This document shows, piece by piece, positions 23,642 through 34,794 of a stretch of 64,000 bases of DNA. The stretch is from a virus. A program made the position numbers and the translations under genes. The first letter of the stretch is position 1; each line of letters opens with the position of its first letter. The stretch is taken from positions 59,788 through 123,787 of the IMG/VR virus record IMGVR_UViG_3300021185_003040, one strand, 5' to 3'. Below the pieces are notes generated by a model. The model did no database searches. It saw only the letters and a list, made by a program, of their open reading frames with translations, and was not told the DNA's origin.

Positions 23642-26600
23642 TTATCCTGAGAACTCTCCGGTTCCGTCGCCGTTTTCTGCGCCACCGTTTGTGTTTGTTG
23701 CCTTTTTATTATTTCCTCCAAGAGGCTGTATGTTACCCGGTGCCTGTGTGGCCCAATTTGAAGCATTACTACTGTCGGTGTATTGACCTCCGTTGGCATA
23801 TAAAAAATGTCCAAATAAAAGAGCAATATTATCTCCTGGATTTGATGCATTATAATTTAGAATTTGATCTACTACTGACGAATCTAAAAGAACCTTAAAT
23901 TCCACTGTTTGATATCTTCTAAACATGATGTCTTCTTGTCCAAACCTCCATGAATGTGAATCCATGAAAGAAGTACCCGCTGCTTCTGTACTACCCACAG
24001 TCACATTATATCCTCCTTGTAGAGCCGTTCTACCTCCCATATAATTGAATCCATATTCGTATGGACCATACGGATTCGTACCGCTATTATTATTTCCTGT
24101 ACCTCTAGCTTGGCCGTCGTCATAATGTACAGCTCTCCAATGATCATCTCCTTCGTCGTATGTATATGGATCTAAATATTGTACAACATCATTTGCCGTA
24201 ATACCTAGAGAGGGGTATTGTGATTGTATTTCTGATAGGTTAAACGTAGTTATCACAGGTAATAAAATTTGATCTGCCGCACTATTCCCATTATTGGTTA
24301 TAGGGTCGATTGCAACCTGTATAGGCTGGGTGTATATTCCTTTACGACTAACTAGTGAATCTCCTGCAGAAATTGTCATAGCCGGAGGATAAATTCTTGA
24401 GATGTATGATTCACTATCATACCATTCGTCATCAGCTAAAGCATTTCCAGTTCTATCTGAATCATAACATCCGGAAAATGAGTCTGGATACATTCCACCT
24501 CCACTTGGATTTGGAAAGTTAACCCATGGAGTCGCCGGATATTGCGCATCATAGCTGCTAATTGCATTCTCATTAGAATCCGGTAATCTTACGAAATATC
24601 CCTCCACAGCAGAAAGGTTTGAAATTCCGCGCCATGATGAATCTGCTAACCTAGCTCCAACTGGATTAGGATATGCTGCGGAAGGCGTTACAGTGTTTCC
24701 ATATATGTCAGTGACACTAGAAGTTGAAACGCTCGTTAACATTGGATTTATAGTATACCAATGTCCGGTTAGACTGTAGCCGACGCCATCTGCATAATAA
24801 AATACATCACCTGCTACATAAGTAGCTCCGGTGCTAAAAGTACCTCTGTCATTCCATGTTCCAGTAACAAATGCTGGAGATGGTACTGCGTATGGTGTTG
24901 ATGTAGGCTGATTTGGATTTGGCAACCTATATTCGTTCCAATTAACAAACCATGAATAATGATCTAGTGATGAATAAAAACCCAAAAGATTACTGTTATC
25001 GTTATCACTACCTGTTTGGTACCATGCTTTTCCTTTCATTTGCACAGTTAAAATTAAATTTTCACCATACTCTAAATTATGCGATCCTATTGTGTCAACC
25101 ACATAAGTAAAATCACTTTCATCATGATCTAATATTTTTACACTTCCGAATCTATACCTAAGTTGTTTAGTCAATGCCTGGTCAGCTGTTGGTTGAGATG
25201 TGTCCATTCTAGTTTGCTCCATTGCAAACTCATATTGTGCATTAACTGGGGCCATCGATGGCTTTTGCCATCCAAGTACGCCACCGCTCTCTGGATCTAC
25301 ACCGCCTCCACTTAAAATAGTGGATTTGGTGGCATTAAAGAAATCTATTGTTGCCGGTGGAGCTCCTGCTGCTTTAAAGTAGAATCCAGGTAGACCTAAA
25401 TAAATAAGTTGTGGAGTTCTAACAATTTTATAAACTATATGATCTTCGGGTATGCTTGATGGTTCTGCCATTCCGACCGATTCATCACCTGTTACATAAG
25501 TATCTGTAAGAGTACTTCCATTTTGATTCATTGTTGCATAACTTCCTCCTAATACATTAAGAGCAACCGGTCCTGAAGTAGTATTACCGTCAGGTGTTGT
25601 TATACTATAATTAAACGAATTTAAATTTGGAACCGTATACGATTCTCCATTTTGACCTACCCATGTTTCACCATTACAGAGATACCATCCTTCATATTCA
25701 GTACCTGCAATCCCTGCTCCAATTTCTATCTCTATATTATCCGGATTTGTTCCACTATCAATATATGTTTGAATGTTCTGAGACTGTATAAAGTTATTTG
25801 TATCTTCGTAAATAGAAGGTAAGAATGATATTATCGTTCCTATTGGTATTCCTGCTCCAATTTCTTCAGGTGTTTTAAAACCTATCGTACCATCATTATC
25901 TAGAGAAACTGCTATTTTTCCTGCAGCGGGATCAGTTCCTGGGGTAGAACTAGGACCTATGTCTATTTTAAATATTGATCCAACAAAATGAGCACTTCCT
26001 GTAGAAACAAAATTACCAGTAAACAATGCACCATTATTAGCGTCCATTGTTAATATGTTGTTATCGCTTAAATCTTTAAATTTAAAAGAATCAGCTCTAT
26101 AGTTTATATTTTTTTGAACACCTGTAGTCTCATTAAACCCAATATTTAAATTATATCTGTTTAGTGAATTACCATAGCTTGCATCAAAGTAAGTATCTGT
26201 TGTTAAATCAAAATCAGCATATATTCCTTGTGAATTATTAGAAACTAATCTAATATTAGAATCTACATATTGGTCGTTTTTATTTACTACTAATTGTGCT
26301 CTATATATAGGAGAACTGGAATTTTGAATATCACCATATTCTGGATAATCGGTTGTAAATCCTAATAATACAGTAGGTGAATGATCATTCTGTGTACTGC
26401 TAATAGTATCGACTGGAACTATTGTTTGTATATTTAAGCTTGATGTTTGATACACTACACCATCTTTCCAGAAATTAGAAACAGATGTATTAATAGGTCC
26501 TTGAGGACCTTGATCTCCACCAGTACCCTGAGGGCCTTGATCACCAGCCACACCTTGCATCCCAGTTTCTCCAATTGGACCAGTAGATCCCATTGGACCA

Positions 26601-26701
26601 CCTCCATTGGCAACTAATTGATCAAAATTATAATTAATTTTATCAAGTCTTTCCTGTTGCGAATCAGATTCTAATATCTGTTTTAAATTTGGTATAGGCA
26701 T
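23642..26701 (-). CDS. Tail fibre protein with collagen-like repeats and tail collar domain, 1019 aa
   Basis: The N-terminus has an attachment helix with LDKINYNFDQLVANGG, then about 13 collagen-like Gly-x-y triplets (residues 34-72, GPMGSTGPIGETG onwards) that form trimeric stalks. A phage tail collar domain follows in the middle (GIPIGTIISFLPS, then GWYLCNGETW and YTVPNLNSF), usual in short tail fibres. The C-terminal half is Tyr/Gly/Ser/Asn-rich and is likely the receptor-binding part. The upstream gene has the same plan, so the two arose by duplication or form a joint fibre. A GATATATA element lies 24 bases before the start. It probably recognises the host surface. Confidence 0.82.
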   Translation of the reverse strand: MPIPNLKQILESDSQQERLDKINYNFDQLVANGGGPMGSTGPIGETGMQGVAGDQGPQGTGGDQGPQGPINTSVSNFWKDGVVYQTSSLNIQTIVPVDTISSTQNDHSPTVLLGFTTDYPEYGDIQNSSSPIYRAQLVVNKNDQYVDSNIRLVSNNSQGIYADFDLTTDTYFDASYGNSLNRYNLNIGFNETTGVQKNINYRADSFKFKDLSDNNILTMDANNGALFTGNFVSTGSAHFVGSIFKIDIGPSSTPGTDPAAGKIAVSLDNDGTIGFKTPEEIGAGIPIGTIISFLPSIYEDTNNFIQSQNIQTYIDSGTNPDNIEIEIGAGIAGTEYEGWYLCNGETWVGQNGESYTVPNLNSFNYSITTPDGNTTSGPVALNVLGGSYATMNQNGSTLTDTYVTGDESVGMAEPSSIPEDHIVYKIVRTPQLIYLGLPGFYFKAAGAPPATIDFFNATKSTILSGGGVDPESGGVLGWQKPSMAPVNAQYEFAMEQTRMDTSQPTADQALTKQLRYRFGSVKILDHDESDFTYVVDTIGSHNLEYGENLILTVQMKGKAWYQTGSDNDNSNLLGFYSSLDHYSWFVNWNEYRLPNPNQPTSTPYAVPSPAFVTGTWNDRGTFSTGATYVAGDVFYYADGVGYSLTGHWYTINPMLTSVSTSSVTDIYGNTVTPSAAYPNPVGARLADSSWRGISNLSAVEGYFVRLPDSNENAISSYDAQYPATPWVNFPNPSGGGMYPDSFSGCYDSDRTGNALADDEWYDSESYISRIYPPAMTISAGDSLVSRKGIYTQPIQVAIDPITNNGNSAADQILLPVITTFNLSEIQSQYPSLGITANDVVQYLDPYTYDEGDDHWRAVHYDDGQARGTGNNNSGTNPYGPYEYGFNYMGGRTALQGGYNVTVGSTEAAGTSFMDSHSWRFGQEDIMFRRYQTVEFKVLLDSSVVDQILNYNASNPGDNIALLFGHFLYANGGQYTDSSNASNWATQAPGNIQPLGGNNKKATNTNGGAENGDGTGEFSG

Positions 26702-26724
26702 TACTTAAATCTTTATTTATTTAG

Positions 26725-26732
26725 TATATATC
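26725..26732 (-). promoter_or_regulatory. Candidate late promoter element GATATATA
   Basis: Minus-strand AGATATATAC lies in the gap between the two collagen-like fibre genes, 24 bases before the ATG of the 1019-aa fibre gene. Confidence 0.5.
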
Positions 26733-26745
26733 TTAATTTATTTCT

Positions 26746-29700
26746 TTAGTCTATCGGCATTATTGTTGGGCTATCCCCGGTCATATCTTCGTCATAATAC
26801 AATTCTACATTAACGTTGCTTCCACCTATTGCATTTTGCCCAGACTGTTGCCATGATTCAACAAACTCTAGAGAAAACTCCCAATTATCGCTAAGGCTTG
26901 TATTTCCAGGAATACTACCCATAGGCAGCCATGCATTTCCACCGCCGCCAGTTGGGGATAAACATGACCCACCGCCCGTGAATATCCAATTGTTAGATGG
27001 GTTATCCTGAACACATCCATTGTTGGAACCATTACCAATAATACCTTTAATAAATTCAAATTTATATCCTGCAGCATCCGGATCCTGTATTTTAAGGAAT
27101 AAGTATACTGTATTACTAAAGTTATTAACTATTCTACCGTGCGTCATAACTGAATCTCCGGCCTGATCACCTATCGCTGGATACGATGAAGGCGAGTCAT
27201 TATCGCTATTATAGTATATTGATCCTGAAGGTGGTGGAGGCGGTCCGCCACAGCTTTCTGGCATACCAGTGAAACCTGAGTCTGTGCCTATGTTCCAATA
27301 TACTGAATCTTGTTTCTGCCCTTCTCCTATTAAAGGGAAGGCATTTGTCATGTTAGGTGATGATGTGTTATCTAATACCTTCTGTAATGGATATTTTCCT
27401 AAATCCTGAACAGAGCTTAAACCTACGATAGGAGATTGTCCTAATGGAACGTAAATTTTTACGTTTTCTCCAAGATGACCTCGAACACTATTATCTAAAT
27501 CAGTTTGATTATCATTAGATGCAAATTCATTATTATAATTAAATCTTTCTGTCATTGATGTAGGGTAATCTCCACTAAAGAAACATACATGTTTATTAAT
27601 ACCATCGCATACTGCAGTTGATGCTCCGGCTCCTGATGCTAATGTAAATTTAGTAGACCACAAATGAAAGTTACCGTGTAGAGTTTCTCCTAAGAATCCA
27701 TTCTCAGATGGTCCACCCCAATATTTAGATAGTGTAGGGTAATATGAATTTCCCGTATAAGGATCTCCATTGTATGTAAATGCATCTGTATATGCTATTG
27801 ATCTGTACCATCCCTGCGCCGGTTTAACTATTTGATTATCGTTATCTACTTTCCATATATGGGTGGCATAATCATCATACCATTCCCATGTATTTTGGCT
27901 CGTTGAAGCCGGGTGATTATCATAATTAAATGAACAATAATATTCTGTTATAGTGGCGTTTGAATAGACACTTCTTCCGGAAGCAATACCTCCATTATTT
28001 ATCGCATCAATAATAGTTTGTTCTGTCACAGGGTCTCCAGATTGATTGCTACTATTACCGGCAGACTTTCCAAACATATAGTCCTTGTCTCCTTCTACGT
28101 CTTTTATAGATTCTCCGTATGCAAAATATTTATTTTGAGGATTTGCATAAACACTATCTCCACTCGTGATTCCTTGTCCGTAAATATATTTTTTAGATTG
28201 TCCATCGATGTGAATATAACAATCCTGTAACTCTATTCCATTTTTGTAAAATCTTTCTCCAGCATTTGAGCTTCCACCCCATTCTTGTGAAATTGATTGA
28301 CCATTTTGTCCTCCGGTCCATTGTAGAGAATCAGTGGCTTTAGTAGCAGCATAAAGGGCTGAGACATCTTTTAGTGTTCCACCATAATTGCTATTTTCTA
28401 TTGGATGCCAAGACGCACTTACTCCATTTAAAGTTATTCCAGAATTATCATTACCCCATTCATACCCGACGCTCCCGAGTCTAATTATAGAAACTTGATC
28501 ACCCATTTTATCATACATGTTATGGTTTTCATCAGCTGAATTACTTTGGAGAAGATATACATAATTTGGATTAGCATTAGGATAACCATTAATTACACTA
28601 TCCGATACACCAGCTCCCATTCCAGCTCCATAAAGACCACCTAGTAATACATGTTGCTGGTGTACAAGTGTACCATTATTGACGTTATCTGTTCCATCTG
28701 GGGAAATTCCGGAAATATTATATTCAAATGTCATAATATCTGGAGTAGCATACGATATACCACCTCCATCTCCCCATGCTTGGCCGTGACATAAATACCA
28801 TCCAGAATACATACCATATCCTGCTCCAAAGTTAGATGAGAAATTATGTGCACCATTACTGTAACCTATATAAGAGGTAGTGGAGTCGTTTAAGTAAAAG
28901 TTTTGATTAAATATGTCAACGGGTATCTTTGTTATACTACCAAGCGGCATTGAATTAAATACAATTCCCGGGTTAATCCAACTTACAGTTCCTTCTGTAT
29001 CTGCAGATATTAATACGTTATTAGTATTTGCAAGCACGTCGTATTTTATATTACCTACTGTAAACTTTATTTCTTGACCATTACTTTCTACTTTTATTTT
29101 TTCTTCAAAGTTAGAAAGAGTTCCAATTGTCTGGATTACATTACTCCCGGAACTATTATATGATTCTATATTGGTAAATGTAGACTTGTGATTAATATTG
29201 TATTTTCCCCATGGTTGAGCCGGCACTGGAGTTGATATTGCAAAAGCAGCGGCGTTATCATCGACTCCTATAAATAAAGTAGAATTTGTCGGTGGATCTC
29301 CATTTACTGGGTCTACATTCTCCTGTAGCGATATTCTAAAGGATCTATATTCCCAGAAAGGATCCCATGTCGGAGATCCTGGAGGAGGTGTCATCGTTAA
29401 TTTAATAGAATCAAACTGAGATTCACTAGATTGTATTGCATATTGTCCGTCTGAAAATCTTGAATTAGTTACTACTGTTAATTGTGCCTTGGAAGATGGT
29501 GCGTTTGCAAAATCTTGATCATTATAATATGGACTTAAATACTCTCCAGTTGCACTATCTAGATGTGCACTTGCACCTATAATTACAACCGGATTAACAT
29601 TTGCAGATTGATAGAGAGTTTCGTCAGCCTTTGGATATAATATAGGATATTGTGTGCTAGCTCCATTAAGAAACCATCTTCCTCCAACTGGAGGACCTTC

Positions 29701-29922
29701 TATTCCCTGTGGACCCTGTGGACCTTGTGATCCAATCTCCCCATTTTCTCCTTTATCGCCGTCTATCCCATTATCACCTTCTAACCCTAAAGGACCAGCA
29801 GGTCCTCCATTCGCAAGAAGCTTAAAATTATAATTAATTTTATCTATTTTATGCTTTGACCACCATTCACTGCTGTTTGGATCTAGATCGCTTTTAAAAA
29901 GTTCTTTGATTCTTATATTCAT
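26746..29922 (-). CDS. Tail fibre protein with collagen-like repeats and tail collar domain (paralogue), 1058 aa
   Basis: It shares the plan of the downstream fibre: an N-terminal helix with IDKINYNFKLLANGG (nearly the same words), about 14 Gly-x-y triplets (GPAGPLGLEGDNGIDGDKG onwards), a collar domain with PLGSITKIP and SGWYLCHGQAW, and a long Tyr/Gly/Asn-rich C-terminal part. The shared N-terminal segment likely docks both on the same baseplate protein. The C-terminal regions differ, so they may bind different receptors or parts of one fibre. It starts 2 bases after the 1613-aa protein. Receptor specificity is not visible. Confidence 0.82.
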   Translation of the reverse strand: MNIRIKELFKSDLDPNSSEWWSKHKIDKINYNFKLLANGGPAGPLGLEGDNGIDGDKGENGEIGSQGPQGPQGIEGPPVGGRWFLNGASTQYPILYPKADETLYQSANVNPVVIIGASAHLDSATGEYLSPYYNDQDFANAPSSKAQLTVVTNSRFSDGQYAIQSSESQFDSIKLTMTPPPGSPTWDPFWEYRSFRISLQENVDPVNGDPPTNSTLFIGVDDNAAAFAISTPVPAQPWGKYNINHKSTFTNIESYNSSGSNVIQTIGTLSNFEEKIKVESNGQEIKFTVGNIKYDVLANTNNVLISADTEGTVSWINPGIVFNSMPLGSITKIPVDIFNQNFYLNDSTTSYIGYSNGAHNFSSNFGAGYGMYSGWYLCHGQAWGDGGGISYATPDIMTFEYNISGISPDGTDNVNNGTLVHQQHVLLGGLYGAGMGAGVSDSVINGYPNANPNYVYLLQSNSADENHNMYDKMGDQVSIIRLGSVGYEWGNDNSGITLNGVSASWHPIENSNYGGTLKDVSALYAATKATDSLQWTGGQNGQSISQEWGGSSNAGERFYKNGIELQDCYIHIDGQSKKYIYGQGITSGDSVYANPQNKYFAYGESIKDVEGDKDYMFGKSAGNSSNQSGDPVTEQTIIDAINNGGIASGRSVYSNATITEYYCSFNYDNHPASTSQNTWEWYDDYATHIWKVDNDNQIVKPAQGWYRSIAYTDAFTYNGDPYTGNSYYPTLSKYWGGPSENGFLGETLHGNFHLWSTKFTLASGAGASTAVCDGINKHVCFFSGDYPTSMTERFNYNNEFASNDNQTDLDNSVRGHLGENVKIYVPLGQSPIVGLSSVQDLGKYPLQKVLDNTSSPNMTNAFPLIGEGQKQDSVYWNIGTDSGFTGMPESCGGPPPPPSGSIYYNSDNDSPSSYPAIGDQAGDSVMTHGRIVNNFSNTVYLFLKIQDPDAAGYKFEFIKGIIGNGSNNGCVQDNPSNNWIFTGGGSCLSPTGGGGNAWLPMGSIPGNTSLSDNWEFSLEFVESWQQSGQNAIGGSNVNVELYYDEDMTGDSPTIMPID

Positions 29923-29924
29923 TA

Positions 29925-32900
29925 TTATGCAATTATTTTAGAATGGACTCTAAAGCTATAGTTATATCCAGGCTTTTTATTATATATTAATCTAAAATCT
30001 AAAGGCTTTTCTGAGAATCTACTTATTTCAAAATTAGTAAGAGGTATATGGCCATCTGACATAATATCTTCAACATGCCTCACATTGTTTAATTTTGAAT
30101 ATTCTTTTTCACCAGCTTTTTCGAACCCATATACTATAATTTCGTCTAAAATAAATCTAGGAATAATATTTTCTTTTGCGTAAATGCTTACGTCATCTTC
30201 TATTGTTGTTTTATCTCCGTAGGAATTAGCAACATTTACATATTTTCCATAATGTCCTACTATATTATCTTCTTTAAGCTCTTTAACAATCGACTCAACT
30301 ATATAAAAATCCATATACACTTTATTACGATCTTCGAATATGTATACTGTATTTACATTTTCCTTTTCGTCATATCTTACTACGTCTAAATCTCTTAAGC
30401 TAAATACTCTAGAAGTATGATATGCGGTTATGTCGTATTGGTTTTTCACTTTCATGATAGTAGAGGCAAAGAAAGATCTCTCTTCAATTGGACTTAGTGT
30501 TCCGTTTACTTTTATATTTTTACCTCCTTCATAGGATCTAGTATAATAGTCTTTAGTATATTTACTATTAAATAAATTTAGATTCTTTTTATCTATAGCT
30601 ATTTCACCAATAAGGGGGTATAGCGGTTGTTTATCTGTTTCTTGACTTAGTTTTAAAACATCACTACCTTCTTCGTTAACTTTATGATAAAAGAAATTAG
30701 GTATAATTCCAAACATATTGTCTATTTTTAAATAAGATGCAAATACACAATTTACCTCTGATAAATTGTTATATTTGGATTGTTCCCACATAAATTCATC
30801 CATTTCTTCAAGACTTCCAAATGACGGAATGGAGTCTTCTATTTTTTTACTACGATATGGTGGTGTAAATTCTATTACACTTCTAAATAAAGGGTTATAT
30901 TCTCCATTCATTCTTCTAAGATTTGTATAATATCCACCATCTTCCCTAGCAACTAGGTCATGACCAATTTCATTATTACTTAATTTAAATGCCTTAGGTT
31001 TATCATCATCCGTTTCAGCGGTAAGTATAGACGTCTTAATAAATTCTACTCCGTCCTGTATTTCTATTGTGTATAGCCCAGTAGATTCGACACCTTCTTC
31101 TGAAATGGTAGTATACGTTATATTAGAATTGCTATTTATTCTTTCTGCCATTCCAGGAGCAACTACATCTTTTAAAACATTTTCCCATCCAGATCTACCA
31201 CCTTTATCGTATGATAAGACTACTGAGTTTGAAATATTACTAGCATCAGTTGGACTAAGATTAAATGATAAATAAATAGATCCGTCATCGTTGGTTTGAA
31301 CAGCGCCAGGTGTTCCTGAAACAATAATATTATTATCATCTACGACTGATACTACTTTCATTCCAAATTGTTGACTAGAAGAATATCCAGGAATATTAAA
31401 TTTTAAATATGCATATTCTCCGTCTATCTTAAATATATCTTCCGTGAATTTAGGTTGATTATTTCCGACAGACGCAATTGAAGCTGTTAATAGCTTGGTG
31501 TCTTCTTCCCATGAAGAAGCGCCTGCTGCACCCTGACCTCCAAATTCTAAGAAACCTCTAACACTAGAATCAATGATTTCTCCAGTAGTAGCATCTTTAA
31601 TATCTGTTAATGTGTATGAAAGATATCTATCAAATTCAGTGATTTCATTTTCAGGTATTGTTAAATGTATTAGAAGGGTTATAGTTTTAAATTTATCATT
31701 TTTTATAAATTCAAAGTCAGCTCTGGATTCTGACACTATTTCTTGAGCCTTTGGCACATCCGTGTAACACAATACTGTCGAATATTTATAATCGTTTATT
31801 TCTGAAGACGCACTGAATGATATAGGTTGACTCAGAGAGAACTCCTTTCTTTCTTTATAAATATATCTAAGTCCTTTAAATACTGTAGAGGAGAAGCTCA
31901 AAGAGTCTCCTGATGTAAATGAAGTATATAGTCTCTTGGTCATTGCATCTACCCAATCTCCATTTAGATCCGATGCTCCTGTAAAGTTTAAAAACGCAGA
32001 AAAATAATCATAGTCTACATCTTTTAATTTACTAGAGATATCGCTATAAGACATTTTTTCATCAGTCGGATTAATGTAATCTCTAAGATATGGTATTTTA
32101 TCAGAATCTCTCAAATAACTAGGAATATTCCATATTAAAAAATGTTCCATGTTTAGTTTATCACTATCCCTATCATTTATTATAGAAATATCTGCAGAAA
32201 GGTTATCAATTCCAAACGCTTCATTAGCATTTAGTATATACGGTAAATTTCTTGAATTTATAGCAGTACCTTCTTTTAATGCAAATTTACATATAGTGGG
32301 AACTACTCTTGAATTAATACTTGTTTCTTTTAAAGAGTTTTCATTCAATCTATCATACTCGCTGGCTATTTCAATTTCAGAGCTGTCTCCTTCGGTCGAA
32401 TCATCTTCTATTATGTTTGCTAATTTTTTAAATTGAAATAAATCTAGATTTTCATCACCTGGAATAAATATAAATTTAGATGAGTTGTCAATATCTGATG
32501 CTAATATTGCGTATTCGGGATTAGGTTCACCTGATAATATTAGTTTAGTACTTATCTCTTGGCCATACGATAAAGAAAGGTTAGATGTAACGTTTAATAC
32601 CTTAACATATTCTTGATCTATTGCAGATTTTAAGAAATCTCCTTTTTTAATAAACTCATCGACGAATAGTCCATGGATTACTATGCTCCATTCACCTTCC
32701 GAATTTGACTGAGGAACACCAGAGAAACCGGATCCACCATTAGAGTTTATTATCTCTGTATAACTTGCAGATGAGACTGAAAATGAACTTTCATCTTCCT
32801 TATAATTCTCACTTTCAAATTCTAGATGCGTCACGTCAGAGTTAGTAGTACTATAGAAATCAAAATCAAAATCTTTAAAGTCGTATGCTGAAAATTTACC

Positions 32901-34766
32901 GAAAGGCGTCTTATATGGATTATATGTAGAGAATACCCTTCTTGTAAATTTTATAGGTTTTTCGAAAATAACTCTAAATTCTTCTGCATTTAAAGGATCT
33001 CTAATTATTTCTATAATTCTAGTAAATTTATCCTTTCTGTCATATTTTACATAATCTCCAACGTTAATGTTACCAACGTCCTTTGAAGAAACTACTAGTC
33101 CTTGGTCAATTGCACATCCACCTGACATAGTATAAATAGAATAATCTCCAATAGAAAGATCACCAGAAACTATACCACCTTCATTAATAAATTCATTATA
33201 TCTTTTAGAAAAATGAGAATCCGCTAATGTACAATCACTCATATCTAAAAACGTATAAGGATTCGAAGTATTGATACCGAATATAGTGGTATATTTATTT
33301 CTACCTTGTGAATAATCATCAATTACAATCCTACTGCGATATGATTGAGCGCTATATGGTATGATTTCCCCATTTCTTATTGCTCCTGCTAATGCAGCTG
33401 CTATTTGAGAAGTGTTTCCTTGACATGAATATCTACCCTCAGAATACGTTCCAATCGGTAATGTTTCGTCTGCTATAAATATGAAATCTCCTAGATTAAA
33501 CCTTTCTATAGAGATTTCTAAAAGATCTCCTAAAAATATTTTATCATTATGAACAGGCGGTTGCGTCAGTGAAAATTTCATAAATCCATTAAAGGCTTTC
33601 TTGTCTACGAATGGAGTTTCTATTTCATTTTCTTTCTTAGCAGTAAACTTGTTAGAATCTCCCTTAAATGAAGTAGAAATAAACATATTACCGAACGATA
33701 AATTATAATTTTCAAAAGAATTTTTTATGTGATGATAATTACCTTCATTATCTTTGACCCAGCTCAATATCGGAAGACTAGATTCAGATTCATTAGGAAT
33801 AATTTTTAAATCCTCAGATTCATCATCTATTAAATTTAAGACTCCAAATTTACTTACATTCTCAACTGAGACAGTTCCTTCTTCATGCTCATCAACATAT
33901 ATTCCAAAATATCTATAAATGTTATAATCTTCTGCATCTTCATCATCAAAGAGAAATTCAATATTCATTACATTAGCTGAAATAATACCATTTCTTTCAA
34001 AACTTGATGTAATAGCATTGTTTGCTAATATCTCTGGAAGATCTTCTCTTATATAATCATCGTCTATATAATCTATTTTATTGACAAAACCACCTATCAT
34101 CGCATCTATTCCCGAAAAATGAGTAGGTTCATCTATTTCAAAATTAAAAGAAAGGTGTGAACTTGGAAAAAGAGGATCTTCTATGTGGCTATTTAAATAT
34201 GCTCCTAATTTAGAGTTATTAGTAAGATCAAATGATTTAATAATAGTAGCCTTCGAAAGCATTTCTTGAATCCTATTATTTTGACCATCGGCATCTTCTG
34301 TATATTTTTTAGAAAAATTAACATCTTCTATTCTGTATATTATAAATTTACTGGGGACCTTGTCTTCTAACCAAATAGGAGCAAGTATTCTATATTGTTC
34401 ATCATACACTTTAGTGTAATTAAAGGATGCTCCATAGTTATATAAATTTTCATACTGTGAAGAAAAATCCGCACTAACAGCTAAATCAGTATGCTCTCTA
34501 CCTACTTGATATCTTTTATCTTTTGGTAATTTTCCATAGAAAAGAGCAACATCTCTATTATATTGACCAAAGTCAGATAGTGGATATTTTTGAAATTCAA
34601 CTTGTGAGAGAGTTCTACTAGCCTTAATAGAGCTTAGGTAAATATCTCCTAAAGAATCTGCAACTAACTTAATATTAGAAGTTAATTTTGGATTAGTTCT
34701 TAGTAAAGCAAATGATTTGTTTTTAACCAAACTATTCTTTGCCGCTGTGTTAATAATTTTCGCCAT
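29925..34766 (-). CDS. Giant baseplate or tail fibre network protein, 1613 aa
   Basis: This is the largest protein in the window and I do not recognise its family. The N-terminus is basic (AKIINTAAKNSLVKNKSF) and the rest is a long series of beta-rich blocks with many acidic residues and few cysteines, without signal peptide, membrane segment or catalytic motif. The position between the baseplate wedge genes and the collagen-like fibres suggests that it joins the fibres to the baseplate or forms the outer baseplate. Its own promoter-like element lies 29 bases upstream. Its size is larger than any T4 baseplate wedge protein (gp7, 1032 aa). Confidence 0.65.
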   Translation of the reverse strand: MAKIINTAAKNSLVKNKSFALLRTNPKLTSNIKLVADSLGDIYLSSIKASRTLSQVEFQKYPLSDFGQYNRDVALFYGKLPKDKRYQVGREHTDLAVSADFSSQYENLYNYGASFNYTKVYDEQYRILAPIWLEDKVPSKFIIYRIEDVNFSKKYTEDADGQNNRIQEMLSKATIIKSFDLTNNSKLGAYLNSHIEDPLFPSSHLSFNFEIDEPTHFSGIDAMIGGFVNKIDYIDDDYIREDLPEILANNAITSSFERNGIISANVMNIEFLFDDEDAEDYNIYRYFGIYVDEHEEGTVSVENVSKFGVLNLIDDESEDLKIIPNESESSLPILSWVKDNEGNYHHIKNSFENYNLSFGNMFISTSFKGDSNKFTAKKENEIETPFVDKKAFNGFMKFSLTQPPVHNDKIFLGDLLEISIERFNLGDFIFIADETLPIGTYSEGRYSCQGNTSQIAAALAGAIRNGEIIPYSAQSYRSRIVIDDYSQGRNKYTTIFGINTSNPYTFLDMSDCTLADSHFSKRYNEFINEGGIVSGDLSIGDYSIYTMSGGCAIDQGLVVSSKDVGNINVGDYVKYDRKDKFTRIIEIIRDPLNAEEFRVIFEKPIKFTRRVFSTYNPYKTPFGKFSAYDFKDFDFDFYSTTNSDVTHLEFESENYKEDESSFSVSSASYTEIINSNGGSGFSGVPQSNSEGEWSIVIHGLFVDEFIKKGDFLKSAIDQEYVKVLNVTSNLSLSYGQEISTKLILSGEPNPEYAILASDIDNSSKFIFIPGDENLDLFQFKKLANIIEDDSTEGDSSEIEIASEYDRLNENSLKETSINSRVVPTICKFALKEGTAINSRNLPYILNANEAFGIDNLSADISIINDRDSDKLNMEHFLIWNIPSYLRDSDKIPYLRDYINPTDEKMSYSDISSKLKDVDYDYFSAFLNFTGASDLNGDWVDAMTKRLYTSFTSGDSLSFSSTVFKGLRYIYKERKEFSLSQPISFSASSEINDYKYSTVLCYTDVPKAQEIVSESRADFEFIKNDKFKTITLLIHLTIPENEITEFDRYLSYTLTDIKDATTGEIIDSSVRGFLEFGGQGAAGASSWEEDTKLLTASIASVGNNQPKFTEDIFKIDGEYAYLKFNIPGYSSSQQFGMKVVSVVDDNNIIVSGTPGAVQTNDDGSIYLSFNLSPTDASNISNSVVLSYDKGGRSGWENVLKDVVAPGMAERINSNSNITYTTISEEGVESTGLYTIEIQDGVEFIKTSILTAETDDDKPKAFKLSNNEIGHDLVAREDGGYYTNLRRMNGEYNPLFRSVIEFTPPYRSKKIEDSIPSFGSLEEMDEFMWEQSKYNNLSEVNCVFASYLKIDNMFGIIPNFFYHKVNEEGSDVLKLSQETDKQPLYPLIGEIAIDKKNLNLFNSKYTKDYYTRSYEGGKNIKVNGTLSPIEERSFFASTIMKVKNQYDITAYHTSRVFSLRDLDVVRYDEKENVNTVYIFEDRNKVYMDFYIVESIVKELKEDNIVGHYGKYVNVANSYGDKTTIEDDVSIYAKENIIPRFILDEIIVYGFEKAGEKEYSKLNNVRHVEDIMSDGHIPLTNFEISRFSEKPLDFRLIYNKKPGYNYSFRVHSKIIA

Positions 34767-34794
34767 TTATGAATAGACTCTATTTTTGTTAGAG

